Source of the DNA: Desmonostoc muscorum FACHB-395
GTDB lineage: Bacteria; Cyanobacteriota; Cyanobacteriia; Cyanobacteriales; Nostocaceae
Assembly: GCF_014698035.1 (NCBI RefSeq)
Contig: NZ_JACJSF010000009.1
Location: 62,001-126,000 of the forward strand
Direction of reading: 5' to 3'
Length of the DNA stretch: 64,000 bases
The translations under genes were made by a program, and so were the position numbers. The notes beneath the pieces were generated by a model. The model was not told the origin of the DNA. It saw only the letters and a list, made by a program, of their open reading frames with translations, and made no database searches. Below, in pieces: positions 11,079 through 20,167 of this stretch (its first letter is position 1; every line of letters starts with the position of its first letter).

Positions 11079-11462
11079 ATGCCAACAATACAGCAGCTAA
11101 TACGTAATGAGCGCGAGCAAGCGCGTCAGAAAACCAAGTCCCCGGCTCTGAAACAATGCCCTCAACGTCGGGGAGTTTGTACCAGAGTATACACGACCAC
11201 ACCCAAGAAGCCTAACTCAGCTCTACGCAAAGTAGCAAGAGTCAGACTGACATCTGGATTTGAAGTTACAGCTTACATTCCAGGTATTGGTCACAACTTA
11301 CAAGAACACTCAGTTGTGATGATTCGTGGTGGTCGGGTTAAGGATCTACCAGGCGTGAGATACCACATTATCCGTGGCACCCTAGATACAGCCGGAGTTA
11401 AAGACCGTAAACAAGGGCGTTCCAAGTATGGAACCAAGCGTCCGAAAGAAGCGAAAAAATAG
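11079..11462 (+). CDS. rpsL: 30S ribosomal protein S12
   Basis: S12 sits at the decoding centre of the 30S subunit and affects translational accuracy. The 127-residue protein has the universal [18 protein letters not shown] segment, including Lys43, and [14 protein letters not shown]. Both are regions where streptomycin resistance substitutions occur in other bacteria, and both are wild type here. It is the first gene of the str operon and lies about 45 bases downstream of a near-perfect promoter. The next gene, rpsG, is 528 bases away, an unusually long gap within this operon. Confidence 0.98.
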   Translation: MPTIQQLIRNEREQARQKTKSPALKQCPQRRGVCTRVYTTTPKKPNSALRKVARVRLTSGFEVTAYIPGIGHNLQEHSVVMIRGGRVKDLPGVRYHIIRGTLDTAGVKDRKQGRSKYGTKRPKEAKK

Positions 11463-11990
11463 GATTAGGCGATTAATCGCACCCAACACGGTTAATCGTC
11501 TATCTTACGAAGCGCCCAAGGACAAAAAACTATCAGGGTATGTGTTCTAAGAGCAGTTATGAAAGCTGCTCAGTCTGTTAAAAAAAAATCAAGCAAGCTA
11601 CACCTACACTAAGCGAGCAAGTGTAGAAGTTCTGAGGAGAATGCTGTAACCCACAGCAGAATTCTAATCTGGACATTAAGGTTTAGAATCTTGTCACCTT
11701 AAGTATTTAATTGCAGGTAGCAAGTCAATGAATTTTAGATTTTAGATTTGCAATTTTGGATTGGTCGAACCCACAAGGGGATGAGGCTTACAGACTTTTG
11801 ATTTTTTCCAATCCTTGTGGTCGGAACGTCTACCAAAAACTCTAATCCAAAATTGGCAGTCAATAGGTCAGCCTTGCTGCAACAGTCGAAAACAAAATTG
11901 AAAAAGTCTGAGGGTTGGGTTCCACAGCTTTTAGTTTCCGGTGTCTGATAGCATATAATTTCGTTGCCAATTCCGAATTAAAGGTGAAGT
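11463..11990 (+). other. Long spacer between rpsL and rpsG with nested inverted repeats
   Basis: This 528-base spacer has no convincing gene. It contains the nested inverted repeat CAATTTTGGATT (11751-11762) with AATCCAAAATTG (11844-11855), and inside it CCACAAGG (11771-11778) with CCTTGTGG (11813-11820). The preceding ATTTTAGATTTTAGATTTG resembles a dispersed repeat motif. A short CGATTAA/TTAATCG pair lies just after rpsL. Confidence 0.6.
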
Positions 11991-12461
11991 ATGTCTCGTC
12001 GTGGTGTTATTCAAAGGCGCCCAGTTCCGTCTGACTCTGTATATAACAGTCGCCTTGTGAGCATGATTATCAGGCGGATCATGCGTCATGGCAAGAAATC
12101 ACTTGCCGCACGAATTGTTTATGAAGCATTGAAAACTATTGAGGAACGCACTGGAAATGGTGCTTTAGAAACCTTTGAAAGAGCAGTGCGAAATGCCACA
12201 CCTTTAGTAGAGGTGAAAGCTAGACGAGTAGGTGGAGCAACCTACCAAGTACCAATGGAAGTGCGTTCAGAACGGGGCACTACCTTAGCACTGCGTTGGT
12301 TAGTGCAATATTCCCGGTCTAGACCAGGCCGGACAATGGCAAGCAAATTGGCAAATGAGTTAATGGATGCTGCTAACGAAACTGGCAATGCGATTCGGAA
12401 ACGCGAAGAAACGCACCGGATGGCGGAAGCTAACAAAGCATTTGCCCACTATCGTTATTAA
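11991..12461 (+). CDS. rpsG: 30S ribosomal protein S7
   Basis: S7 nucleates assembly of the 30S head and contacts the exit-site tRNA. The 156-residue protein matches the family over its full length, with [17 protein letters not shown] at the start and the conserved [16 protein letters not shown] and [20 protein letters not shown] blocks. An AAGGTGA ribosome site precedes the ATG. It is the second gene of the str operon; a hairpin and about 138 bases separate it from fusA. Confidence 0.98.
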   Translation: MSRRGVIQRRPVPSDSVYNSRLVSMIIRRIMRHGKKSLAARIVYEALKTIEERTGNGALETFERAVRNATPLVEVKARRVGGATYQVPMEVRSERGTTLALRWLVQYSRSRPGRTMASKLANELMDAANETGNAIRKREETHRMAEANKAFAHYRY

Positions 12462-12470
12462 GTAGAAAAG

Positions 12471-12501
12471 CGATATATCGCCTTGCCGAAGCGGTATATC
12501 G
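12471..12501 (+). other. Hairpin between rpsG and fusA
   Basis: CGATATATCGC pairs with GCGGTATATCG around a 9-base loop, with one imperfect pair. There is no T-run, so it is more likely a processing or stability element than a full terminator. Its core resembles the CGATTTATCG-type repeats near 62.5 kb. Confidence 0.5.
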
Positions 12502-12599
12502 TGGATTTACAAAAAGAAGACGGTTTTCCGTAAAAGTATAGAATCTTAACAAAGAGTAATATACAAGATATCATGAGGCAAAAACTATAGGAGGTAGCT

Positions 12600-14678
12600 G
12601 TGGCACGCACGATCCCGCTAGAGAAAGTACGCAACATTGGTATTGCGGCGCATATAGATGCGGGCAAAACAACAACAACAGAGAGAATATTATTTTACTC
12701 TGGGATAATTCATAAAATTGGCGAAGTTCATGAAGGAACTGCCGTCACAGACTGGATGGAGCAAGAGCGGGAACGGGGAATTACCATTACTGCTGCTGCT
12801 ATTAGTACCAGTTGGAAAGATCATCAAATTAACATTATCGATACTCCAGGTCACGTAGACTTCACAATTGAAGTTGAGCGTTCCATGCGCGTGTTGGATG
12901 GTGTAATCGCAGTATTTTGTTCTGTGGGCGGCGTGCAACCGCAGTCTGAGACAGTGTGGCGACAAGCAGAACGCTACAAAGTTCCTCGGATAGCCTTTAT
13001 CAACAAGATGGATCGCACCGGAGCGAACTTTTATAAAGTTCACGAGCAAATCCGCGATCGCCTGCGGGCGAATGCGATCGCTATTCAACTACCAATTGGT
13101 AGTGAAAATGACTTCCAAGGCATCGTTGACCTAGTACGGCAACGTGCGTATATTTACGCCAACGACCAAGGAACCGATATCCAGGAAACCGATATCCCGG
13201 AAGAATTGCAAGCGCAGGTAGACGAATTCCGCACTAAGCTCATAGAAGCTGCGGCAGAAACCGATGATGCTCTGATGGCTAAGTACTTCGAGGGCGAAGA
13301 ACTTACAGAACAGGAAATTAGGACTGCTCTGCGTAAAGGCACAATTGCGGGGACAATTGTACCAGTACTTTGCGGTTCAGCATTCAAAAACAAAGGCGTG
13401 CAGTTGATGCTGGATGCCGTTGTAGATTACCTGCCAGCGCCAAGTGAAGTACCGCCAATTCAAGGCTTACTGCCCAATGGCGATACTATTGAGCGACGGG
13501 CTGATGACAATGAACCCCTAGCAGCTCTGGCATTCAAAATTATGGCTGACCCTTACGGTCGCCTGACATTTGTTCGCGTTTATTCTGGTGTCCTGAAAAA
13601 GGGCAGCTACGTTCTCAACGCTAGTAAGAATAAAAAAGAACGGATTTCCCGCTTAGTTCTCATGAAGGCAGACGATCGGCAAGATGTCGATGAACTGCGA
13701 GCAGGTGATTTGGGAGCGGCTCTGGGTTTGAAAGACACCTTAACAGGTGACACGCTCTGTGATGATGGATCGCCAGTAATTCTGGAATCCCTATTCATTC
13801 CTGAGCCTGTGATCTCGGTGGCGGTTGAACCCAAAACCAAGAACGATATGGACAAATTGTCCAAAGCTCTGCAATCTCTCTCAGAAGAAGACCCCACCTT
13901 CCGTGTTCGCGTCGATCCCGAAACAAATCAGACCGTGATCGCGGGAATGGGAGAGCTACACCTAGAAATTCTAGTAGACCGGATGTTACGAGAATTCAAG
14001 GTGGAAGCGAATGTAGGTGCGCCACAAGTAGCTTACCGAGAAACAATTCGGAAAGCTGTGAACAAAGTTGAGGGCAAATTCATCCGCCAAAGTGGTGGTA
14101 AAGGTCAATATGGTCACGTTGTGATCAATTTGGAGCCTGGAGAACCCGGTACTGGCTTTGAATTCGTTTCCAAAATTGCTGGCGGTACAGTACCTAAAGA
14201 GTACGTTGGCCCCGCAGAACAAGGGATGAAAGAAAGCTGTGAATCCGGTGTTCTAGCTGGATATCCTTTGATTGACGTTAAAGCGACACTAATTGATGGG
14301 TCATACCATGATGTAGACTCTTCAGAAATGGCTTTCAAAATCGCTGGCTCAATGGCGATGAAAGAGGCTGTGCTGAAAGCTTCACCTGTCATCTTAGAAC
14401 CTATGATGAAAGTTGAAGTTGAAGTTCCTGAAGACTATATGGGGAACGTGATTGGCGACCTCAACACCCGCCGAGGGCAGATTGAAAGCCAAAGCACCGA
14501 AAAGGGACTCGCTAAGGTAACATCCAAAGTTCCACTGGCGAGTATGTTTGGCTACGCCACTGATATCCGGTCAAAAACGCAAGGTCGGGGTACCTTCACG
14601 ATGGAGTTCAGCCACTACGAAGAGGTGCCTCGCAGCGTAGCTGAAACTATCATTGCAAAAAGCAAAGGGAACGCTTAG
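12600..14678 (+). CDS. fusA: Translation elongation factor G
   Basis: EF-G is the GTPase that drives ribosome translocation. The 692-residue protein shows the G1 loop [17 protein letters not shown], the switch motif with RGITITAAA, the G3 motif DTPGHVDFT and the G4 motif NKMD, followed by domains II to V at family length. The GTG start is supported by GGAGG at 12590-12594, five bases upstream. It lies in the str operon with tuf starting 23 bases after its stop, so the two are surely co-transcribed. Confidence 0.98.
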   Translation: MARTIPLEKVRNIGIAAHIDAGKTTTTERILFYSGIIHKIGEVHEGTAVTDWMEQERERGITITAAAISTSWKDHQINIIDTPGHVDFTIEVERSMRVLDGVIAVFCSVGGVQPQSETVWRQAERYKVPRIAFINKMDRTGANFYKVHEQIRDRLRANAIAIQLPIGSENDFQGIVDLVRQRAYIYANDQGTDIQETDIPEELQAQVDEFRTKLIEAAAETDDALMAKYFEGEELTEQEIRTALRKGTIAGTIVPVLCGSAFKNKGVQLMLDAVVDYLPAPSEVPPIQGLLPNGDTIERRADDNEPLAALAFKIMADPYGRLTFVRVYSGVLKKGSYVLNASKNKKERISRLVLMKADDRQDVDELRAGDLGAALGLKDTLTGDTLCDDGSPVILESLFIPEPVISVAVEPKTKNDMDKLSKALQSLSEEDPTFRVRVDPETNQTVIAGMGELHLEILVDRMLREFKVEANVGAPQVAYRETIRKAVNKVEGKFIRQSGGKGQYGHVVINLEPGEPGTGFEFVSKIAGGTVPKEYVGPAEQGMKESCESGVLAGYPLIDVKATLIDGSYHDVDSSEMAFKIAGSMAMKEAVLKASPVILEPMMKVEVEVPEDYMGNVIGDLNTRRGQIESQSTEKGLAKVTSKVPLASMFGYATDIRSKTQGRGTFTMEFSHYEEVPRSVAETIIAKSKGNA

Positions 14679-14701
14679 TTAAAATAAGGAAATGAGCATT
14701 C

Positions 14702-15931
14702 ATGGCACGCGCAAAGTTTGAAAGAAACAAGCCCCACATCAATATCGGTACAGTTGGCCACGTTGACCACGGTAAAACTACCTTGACAGCAGCCATTACC
14801 ATGACCTTGGCAGCTATGGGTCAGGCTGTAGCTAAGGGCTACGACCAAATTGATAATGCCCCAGAAGAAAAGGCACGGGGTATTACCATTAATACCGCTC
14901 ACGTAGAGTATGAGACTGCAAGTCGGCACTATGCTCACGTAGACTGTCCAGGACACGCTGACTATGTGAAGAACATGATCACCGGTGCTGCCCAAATGGA
15001 CGGAGGTATCCTCGTAGTTGCTGCTACCGATGGCCCTATGCCCCAAACCCGCGAACACATCCTGTTAGCAAAACAGGTAGGCGTTCCCAGTCTAGTTGTC
15101 TTCTTGAACAAAGAAGATTTGATGGATGACCCAGAACTCTTGGAACTAGTAGAACTAGAACTGAGAGAACTGCTTTCCAGCTACGATTTCCCTGGTGACG
15201 ACATCCCCATTATCAAAGGATCTGGTCTGCAAGCTCTAGAAGCAATGACCAAAAATCCTAAGACCCAACGCGGTGAAAATCCTTGGGTAGACAAAATCTA
15301 CGAATTGATGGATGCTGTAGATTCTTACATCCCCACTCCTGAGCGGGATGTTGATAAACCCTTCCTGATGGCTGTAGAAGACGTGTTCTCAATTACAGGT
15401 CGTGGTACTGTCGCCACCGGTCGGATTGAGCGGGGTGTAGTCAAAGTTGGCGATAACGTTGAACTAGTGGGTATCAGAGATACTCGCGCCACTACCGTAA
15501 CTGGGATTGAGATGTTCAAGAAGAGTCTCGACCAAGGTATGGCTGGGGATAACGCTGGCGTACTACTCCGGGGTATCCAGAAGGCTGATATTGAACGGGG
15601 TATGGTCATCGCCAAACCTGGTTCGATTAAACCTCACAATGAATTTGAAGGTGAGGTGTATGTCTTAACAGAAAAAGAAGGTGGTCGTAAGACTCCATTT
15701 TTCGCTGGCTACCGTCCACAGTTCTACGTGCGGACAACTGATGTAACTGGTACCATCAAAGCCTACACCTCAGATGAAGGCAAAGAAGTAGAAATGGTGA
15801 TGCCAGGCGATCGCATCAAGATGACAGTTGAATTGATTAACGCGATCGCGATTGAACAAGGAATGCGCTTCGCTATCCGCGAAGGTGGACGTACCATCGG
15901 TGCTGGTGTCGTCTCCAAAATCATCAAGTAG
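14702..15931 (+). CDS. tuf: Translation elongation factor Tu
   Basis: EF-Tu delivers aminoacyl-tRNA to the ribosome as a GTP complex. The 409-residue protein carries [15 protein letters not shown] (G1), [13 protein letters not shown] (switch I), [20 protein letters not shown] (G3) and [10 protein letters not shown] (G4), then the beta-barrel domains. The segment near 190 ([18 protein letters not shown]) matches the insertion usual in cyanobacterial and plastid EF-Tu. It is followed by a 13-bp hairpin that probably reduces read-through into rpsJ. Confidence 0.98.
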   Translation: MARAKFERNKPHINIGTVGHVDHGKTTLTAAITMTLAAMGQAVAKGYDQIDNAPEEKARGITINTAHVEYETASRHYAHVDCPGHADYVKNMITGAAQMDGGILVVAATDGPMPQTREHILLAKQVGVPSLVVFLNKEDLMDDPELLELVELELRELLSSYDFPGDDIPIIKGSGLQALEAMTKNPKTQRGENPWVDKIYELMDAVDSYIPTPERDVDKPFLMAVEDVFSITGRGTVATGRIERGVVKVGDNVELVGIRDTRATTVTGIEMFKKSLDQGMAGDNAGVLLRGIQKADIERGMVIAKPGSIKPHNEFEGEVYVLTEKEGGRKTPFFAGYRPQFYVRTTDVTGTIKAYTSDEGKEVEMVMPGDRIKMTVELINAIAIEQGMRFAIREGGRTIGAGVVSKIIK

Positions 15932-15949
15932 CACCTTTTTGTTCATAAC

Positions 15950-15987
15950 AAAGGAGCAGAGATGGTATGATTCCTCTCTGCTCCTTT
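15950..15987 (+). terminator. Hairpin between tuf and rpsJ
   Basis: AAAGGAGCAGAGA pairs perfectly with TCTCTGCTCCTTT around a 12-base loop and is followed by pyrimidine-rich CTCTTCCCTCT. It may be a partial terminator that sets a lower level for rpsJ. Confidence 0.65.
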
Positions 15988-16110
15988 CTCTTCCCTCTAT
16001 AAATAAGGTAATAGGTTACAGGGGACAGGTAATAGTTTTCTGTAACCTTTACCCTGTAACCTTTAACCTGTAAATAATCCCCTAATTACGCAGAACCTGG
16101 AAAATTAAAG

Positions 16111-16428
16111 ATGGCAACTCTACAGCAGCAGAAAATTAGAATTCGCTTACAAGCTTTTGACCGACGCTTATTAGATACATCTTGCGAGAAGATTGTAGAC
16201 ACAGCTAACCGTACCAACGCTACAGCTATAGGCCCAATTCCTTTACCCACAAAACGCCGGATCTATTGTGTGCTGCGATCGCCTCACGTAGATAAAGATT
16301 CACGGGAACACTTTGAAACCCGTACCCATCGCCGGATTATTGACATTTACCAGCCCTCTTCTAAGACTATAGATGCCCTGATGAAATTGGATCTACCATC
16401 GGGTGTGGATATTGAAGTCAAACTTTAA
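16111..16428 (+). CDS. rpsJ: 30S ribosomal protein S10
   Basis: S10 is a 30S head protein and, in many bacteria, also the NusE transcription elongation and antitermination factor. The 105-residue protein has the typical [15 protein letters not shown] start, the [29 protein letters not shown] block and the [29 protein letters not shown] tail in sequence order. Placing rpsJ after tuf is the normal cyanobacterial arrangement, where the str operon ends with S10. A strong terminator lies about 70 bases downstream. Confidence 0.97.
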   Translation: MATLQQQKIRIRLQAFDRRLLDTSCEKIVDTANRTNATAIGPIPLPTKRRIYCVLRSPHVDKDSREHFETRTHRRIIDIYQPSSKTIDALMKLDLPSGVDIEVKL

Positions 16429-16432
16429 TTTA

Positions 16433-16470
16433 GTCATTGGTCATTTGTCATTAGCAAAGGACAAATGACA
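16433..16470. repeat. TCATTTGTC-type dispersed repeat
   Basis: The sequence just after rpsJ contains TCATTTGTC (16441-16449) and its inverse GACAAATGA (16460-16468). It is related to the repeats in glsF and after clpS. Confidence 0.65.
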
Positions 16471-16495
16471 ATAGTATTAGTATTAATTTTTACAT

Positions 16496-16527
16496 AGCCC
16501 TGAAGAAATATATCTCAGGGCTTTTAT
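16496..16527 (+). terminator. Intrinsic terminator of the str operon
   Basis: AGCCCTGA (16496-16503) pairs with TCAGGGCT (16515-16522) and is followed directly by TTTATTT. Its position after rpsJ marks the likely end of the operon. Confidence 0.8.
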
Positions 16528-16618
16528 TTAGCTAGGAAACAAATGATAGAATATAGACAAAATACGGGAAAAGCAGAGAAAAAGAAATTTTAAAGATTAA
16601 GTTTATACCAAGGTAACA

Positions 16619-17266
16619 ATGACATCATCTTCTAAAATTGCAGTTCGTGAACTACCTCTGTTCCCGTTACCCGAAGTAGTTCTGTTTCCTACTAGACCAT
16701 TACCTTTACACATCTTTGAATTTCGCTACCGAATCATGATGAACACGATTTTGGAGAGCGATCGCAGGTTCGGTGTTTTGATGTTCGATCCAGTCAAAGG
16801 TACAATTGCAAACACTGGTTGCTGTGCAGAAATCGTTCATCACCAACGGCTGCCAGATGATCGAATCAAGATGTTGACATTAGGGCAGCAAAGATTTCGT
16901 GTATTAGAGTATGTTCGTGAAAAGCCATATCGCGTTGGCTTAGTTGAGTGGATTGAAGACCAACCACCAACTAAAGATTTACATCCTTTGTCAACTGAAG
17001 TAGAACAACTACTGCGAGATGTTGTGCGTCTATCAGGTAAATTAACCGAACAAAATATCGAACTGCCAGAAGATTTGCCCGATCTACCAACAGAACTATC
17101 CTATTGGGTAGCCAGTAATCTTTATGGTGTCGCCGCAGAGCAACAGTTATTGCTAGAAATGCAAGATACTGCAACGCGTCTAGAGCGGGAAGCAGAAATT
17201 TTAACTTCTACTCGTAATCACTTGGCAGCTCGCGCTGTTCTCAAAGACACGTTTAATGAAAAGTGA
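16619..17266 (+). CDS. Lon protease substrate-binding (N-terminal) domain protein
   Basis: The protein has only the LON substrate-binding domain and no ATPase or protease part. Visible family features are ELPLFPLPEVVLFPTRPLPLHIFEFRYR at residues about 9-38, cut here to its key element LPLHIFE, then GVLMFDP, GCCAEIV and a helical C-terminal region with YWVASNLYG. At 215 residues it is the usual length for stand-alone proteins of this kind, which are common in cyanobacteria and of unknown precise role; protein quality control is inferred. It follows the str operon terminator and so has its own promoter. Confidence 0.88.
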   Translation: MTSSSKIAVRELPLFPLPEVVLFPTRPLPLHIFEFRYRIMMNTILESDRRFGVLMFDPVKGTIANTGCCAEIVHHQRLPDDRIKMLTLGQQRFRVLEYVREKPYRVGLVEWIEDQPPTKDLHPLSTEVEQLLRDVVRLSGKLTEQNIELPEDLPDLPTELSYWVASNLYGVAAEQQLLLEMQDTATRLEREAEILTSTRNHLAARAVLKDTFNEK

Positions 17267-17358
17267 GAAGTGAGGAGTTTAGGAGTTAGGAAAAATAACA
17301 AAAAATACAAGATCGACAACTTATAATTTATATTGCCTAACTGATAACTCCTAACTTC

Positions 17359-18234
17359 TCAAGAAAAAGCGCCGATCGGCAAAACATTGTAAGCGCCAAG
17401 AATTTTTAAAATCTCTGTGTGAATAGTTAATTCTGCTAAAGCAGATTGTATTTGTGCTTCCTTGACATCTGCTTCTAAATCCATGAAAAACAAATATTCG
17501 CCTAGCGATCGCTTCGTCGGACGAGATTCAATTCGGCTGAGGTTAATTCCTAGTTGAGCAAAGATTTGCAAAGGTTTGACTAATGCTCCAGGTGTGTTAG
17601 CAGGCATACTAAAAGCAAGCGATGTGTGACTAGTAGGCACTTTTGATGTCTGGTATCCAGCATCTGCTTCACCCTGACTTACTACCCAAAAACGAGTACA
17701 GTTTTCTGGATAGTCGTTAATACCAGTGGCAAGTATCGGCAGGTTGTAGAGTTGAGCGGCTCTACTAGAAGCGATCGCTGCTGTTGTTGTCTCTTGCTCC
17801 AATCGCTGTAGTGCTTCAGTTGTAGAATTGCTGGGAATAATCTGTACAGTCGGGAGAAATCGCTCTAACCATCCCTGACATTGTGCCAAAGCTTGCGGGT
17901 GAGAGTAAACAGTTTTAATCTTATCTAAACCAGAGGCGCAGGAAATTAAGGTATGGACAATGGGTAATACCAAAGCCAACTGAATTCGCAAACTGTCTAA
18001 CTGCCAGAGTGTATCCAATGTTGTAGTAACACTCCCTTCAATAGAATTTTCCACTGGCACAACAGCCAGGTGAGCTTGACCATCAGCAACGGCGTGCAGT
18101 GACTGTGAGATGGTGGGATAGGGAGATAAGGTAGCTTTATCTCCCGTACTTTTAGTCAACCAGTTGACATACAGAACAGCTGCTTGTTCTGCGTAAGTGC
18201 CGGGAGGCCCTAAATGTGCGATCGATAGAGTCAT
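17359..18234 (-). CDS. pheA: Prephenate dehydratase
   Basis: The enzyme decarboxylates and dehydrates prephenate to phenylpyruvate in phenylalanine synthesis. The 291-residue protein is monofunctional, with no chorismate mutase domain. The catalytic domain starts IAHLGPPGTYAEQAA and contains the VPVENSIEGSVTTTLD motif and the NCTRFWVVS segment. A C-terminal ACT domain (SLAFSMPANTPGALV, then ESRPTKRSLGEYLFFMD) should bind phenylalanine for feedback inhibition. The gene is monocistronic and divergent from the DUF1997 gene across a spacer with a MITE-like element. Confidence 0.95.
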   Translation of the reverse strand: MTLSIAHLGPPGTYAEQAAVLYVNWLTKSTGDKATLSPYPTISQSLHAVADGQAHLAVVPVENSIEGSVTTTLDTLWQLDSLRIQLALVLPIVHTLISCASGLDKIKTVYSHPQALAQCQGWLERFLPTVQIIPSNSTTEALQRLEQETTTAAIASSRAAQLYNLPILATGINDYPENCTRFWVVSQGEADAGYQTSKVPTSHTSLAFSMPANTPGALVKPLQIFAQLGINLSRIESRPTKRSLGEYLFFMDLEADVKEAQIQSALAELTIHTEILKILGAYNVLPIGAFS

Positions 18235-18441
18235 GCCTTTAGCCTTGAGTTGTGAGTTTAATGTGTAAACAGAGATTATGATATTTTGGATTCGGCAAAT
18301 ATATTCAATATTTACTATTAGTAAAAACTGTTATTTATAAAATTTACCCACTAAACGAATAGTCCTAAATATGTATTTAGGAAAACAAATTATGAAAACT
18401 AGCCTTCTACCAGATAGATTTTCTGGCAGTTTTTTTGGCGA

Positions 18442-18480
18442 AATTGCTCTGAAATCTTCAGAGCAATTATGTTAGTTTTT
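18442..18480 (+). terminator. Orphan hairpin upstream of pheA, terminator-like on plus strand
   Basis: AATTGCTCTGAA (18442-18453) pairs perfectly with TTCAGAGCAATT (18457-18468) around a 3-base loop, and TTTTT follows at 18476-18480. No gene on the plus strand precedes it, so it could end a small RNA or a transcript reading out of the pheA promoter region. Confidence 0.45.
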
Positions 18481-18535
18481 CACCAAATAAAAATTCACAT
18501 TCTTTACTTTGTGTCAAGAGTTAAATCCTAATTTT

Positions 18536-18744
18536 AGCCCTTTCAAGGTAACTCGTAAAATCTCTTATTTTTTCTCAGCGCTGCGCCAGTTGCTACAAGT
18601 CGGGGAACCCGCCCAACGCACTGGCTTCTCTGTGCCTCTGCGGTTGGAAAGTATTTTTTTTAACCAGAGCGACGCAGATGGCACAGAGTCCAGAGTTTAA
18701 AGAGGAATTTATTGACCAAAATTTTTACCCACCTTGAAAGGGCT
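18536..18744. mobile_element. MITE-like element with 14-bp terminal inverted repeats
   Basis: AGCCCTTTCAAGGT at the left end is the exact inverse of ACCTTGAAAGGGCT at the right end, giving an element of about 209 bases with no coding capacity. AATCCTAAT occurs at 18524-18532 and again at 18745-18753, so it may be a 9-bp target-site duplication, with three extra bases on the left. The core carries the CTCTGTGCCTCTGCGG repeat. A related, right-end-truncated copy lies at 50242-50386. Confidence 0.7.
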
Positions 18745-18906
18745 AATCCTAATCTATATTTCTTGAACTAAAGATAGTAATGAGCGTACCAAATTTTTGC
18801 TAATGCTGTATAGCTGATAAGCAACGATAATTTTGTACTTTTCTAATAATCAAATTTAAGTTGTTAAAAAATATTAAAATTAAGAGACAGATATTTTTAT
18901 CCGCTC

Positions 18907-19494
18907 ATGGCTACCCGGTTTACTGCCTCCCAATCGGTTGAAATCGCTGTTCCAGAGCAGCCTATTCACATTCAGCACTACTTGCGTCAGCCTCAACGTC
19001 TGGTTAAGGCTTTGGCTGACAACACCCGAACTCAGCAGCTTTCTGAGGAAGTATTTCGCTTGAAAATGCGTCCGCTCACTTTTATGTCATTAAGCATTCA
19101 ACCGACTGTAGACATGAGAGTTTGGGCAGAATCAAATGGAATAATTTATTTGCGATCGCTAGGCTGTGAAATCCTGGGTTTCGAGTATATTAACCAGCGC
19201 TTTGCCCTTAATTTAAAAGGGCATTTGTCTCCCAAAGAGTTTAGCACTGGCACTCGTCTGCAAGGAAGGGCTGATTTAGAAGTGCTGGTGGATTTACCAC
19301 CGCCATTTTCCTTTACTCCTAAGCCAATTTTAGAAGCTACTGGTAATGGTTTGCTCAAAAGCGTGCTGTTGTCGGTTAAGCAAAGGTTATTAAATCAACT
19401 TTTGACTGATTATCGCTACTGGGTGATATCACAAACTAAAGATAGAAGACTTGACAGTGACAGTACCGAATTGCCAATCTTGAATGCTGAGTAA
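18907..19494 (+). CDS. DUF1997 family protein
   Basis: This is a 195-residue soluble protein of a family found in cyanobacteria and plant plastids, with no established function. I recognise it from the overall pattern: an N-terminal FTASQSVEIAVPEQP stretch, a hydrophobic beta-rich middle (LRSLGCEILGFEYINQRFALNLKG), the segment LEVLVDLPPPFSFTPKPILEATGNGLL and a basic helical end, LLTDYRYW. No catalytic motif is apparent. It is convergent with rnhB, whose stop is only eight bases from its own stop. The identification is by memory of the family and was not searched. Confidence 0.75.
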   Translation: MATRFTASQSVEIAVPEQPIHIQHYLRQPQRLVKALADNTRTQQLSEEVFRLKMRPLTFMSLSIQPTVDMRVWAESNGIIYLRSLGCEILGFEYINQRFALNLKGHLSPKEFSTGTRLQGRADLEVLVDLPPPFSFTPKPILEATGNGLLKSVLLSVKQRLLNQLLTDYRYWVISQTKDRRLDSDSTELPILNAE

Positions 19495-19502
19495 TCATTT
19501 AA

Positions 19503-20159
19503 TCACTCAGCGTTCAGTACTTTGATTTGGCAAGGACGAAAAGACTGACGATGTAGGGGCGATGGCCCATATTGTTGCAGAGCCAGCAAATGACGTTGAC
19601 TACCATAGCCCTTGTTACGCTCTAGGTTGTACATAGGGTATTTCAATGCTAGACGCAGTACCAAATCATCACGCCAAACCTTGGCAACAATACTAGCAGA
19701 GGCAATAGCGAGCGATCGCTCATCTCCCTTAATTATTGTTTGTTGTGGCAATAGCAAGTCTTTGATTGACTGATTGCCATCAACCAAGCAGATTGCAGGC
19801 TGTACCTTTAACTTCAGTACAGCCCGCTTCATTGCTAATAGTGTCGCTTGCAAAATATTTATCTTGTCAATTTCGGCAGTAGAAGCAAACCCAATTTTCC
19901 AGTCTATAGCCAGCCCACAAATTTGCTGTGCTAGCTGAGTTCTCCGAGAACTAGACAACTTTTTACTGTCTTTAATTTTAGCTGCCATCAGTATTGGCAA
20001 AGCATGATCTGGTAGGATCACTGCTGCCGCCACCACCGGGCCAAATAGAGCGCCTCGCCCTACTTCATCCACACCTGCAACCAATCCTGGAATCCCTGAC
20101 AAGGTAGAAAACTCCAGCCAATTGGATTGTTCCAAGGGCGTTGGTGATGTTTCTACCAT
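19503..20159 (-). CDS. rnhB: Ribonuclease HII
   Basis: RNase HII cuts the RNA strand of RNA-DNA hybrids and starts removal of single ribonucleotides from DNA. The 218-residue protein has the diagnostic GVDEVGRGALFGPVVAAAVI segment with the catalytic Asp and Glu, KDSKKLSSSRR, and the later KGDERSLAIASASIVAKVWRD block with active-site acidic residues. It starts eight bases after the stop of rne on the same strand, so the two are one operon, a common cyanobacterial arrangement. Confidence 0.96.
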   Translation of the reverse strand: MVETSPTPLEQSNWLEFSTLSGIPGLVAGVDEVGRGALFGPVVAAAVILPDHALPILMAAKIKDSKKLSSSRRTQLAQQICGLAIDWKIGFASTAEIDKINILQATLLAMKRAVLKLKVQPAICLVDGNQSIKDLLLPQQTIIKGDERSLAIASASIVAKVWRDDLVLRLALKYPMYNLERNKGYGSQRHLLALQQYGPSPLHRQSFRPCQIKVLNAE

Positions 20160-20167
20160 AAAGCAAA

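Noticed and set aside
14675-15058. A long minus-strand frame opposite the start of tuf
   Set aside because: It is antisense to a highly conserved gene and reflects codon bias; no independent support.
18509-18700. A short plus-strand frame overlapping the MITE-like element
   Set aside because: It is translated dispersed repeat sequence, not a protein.
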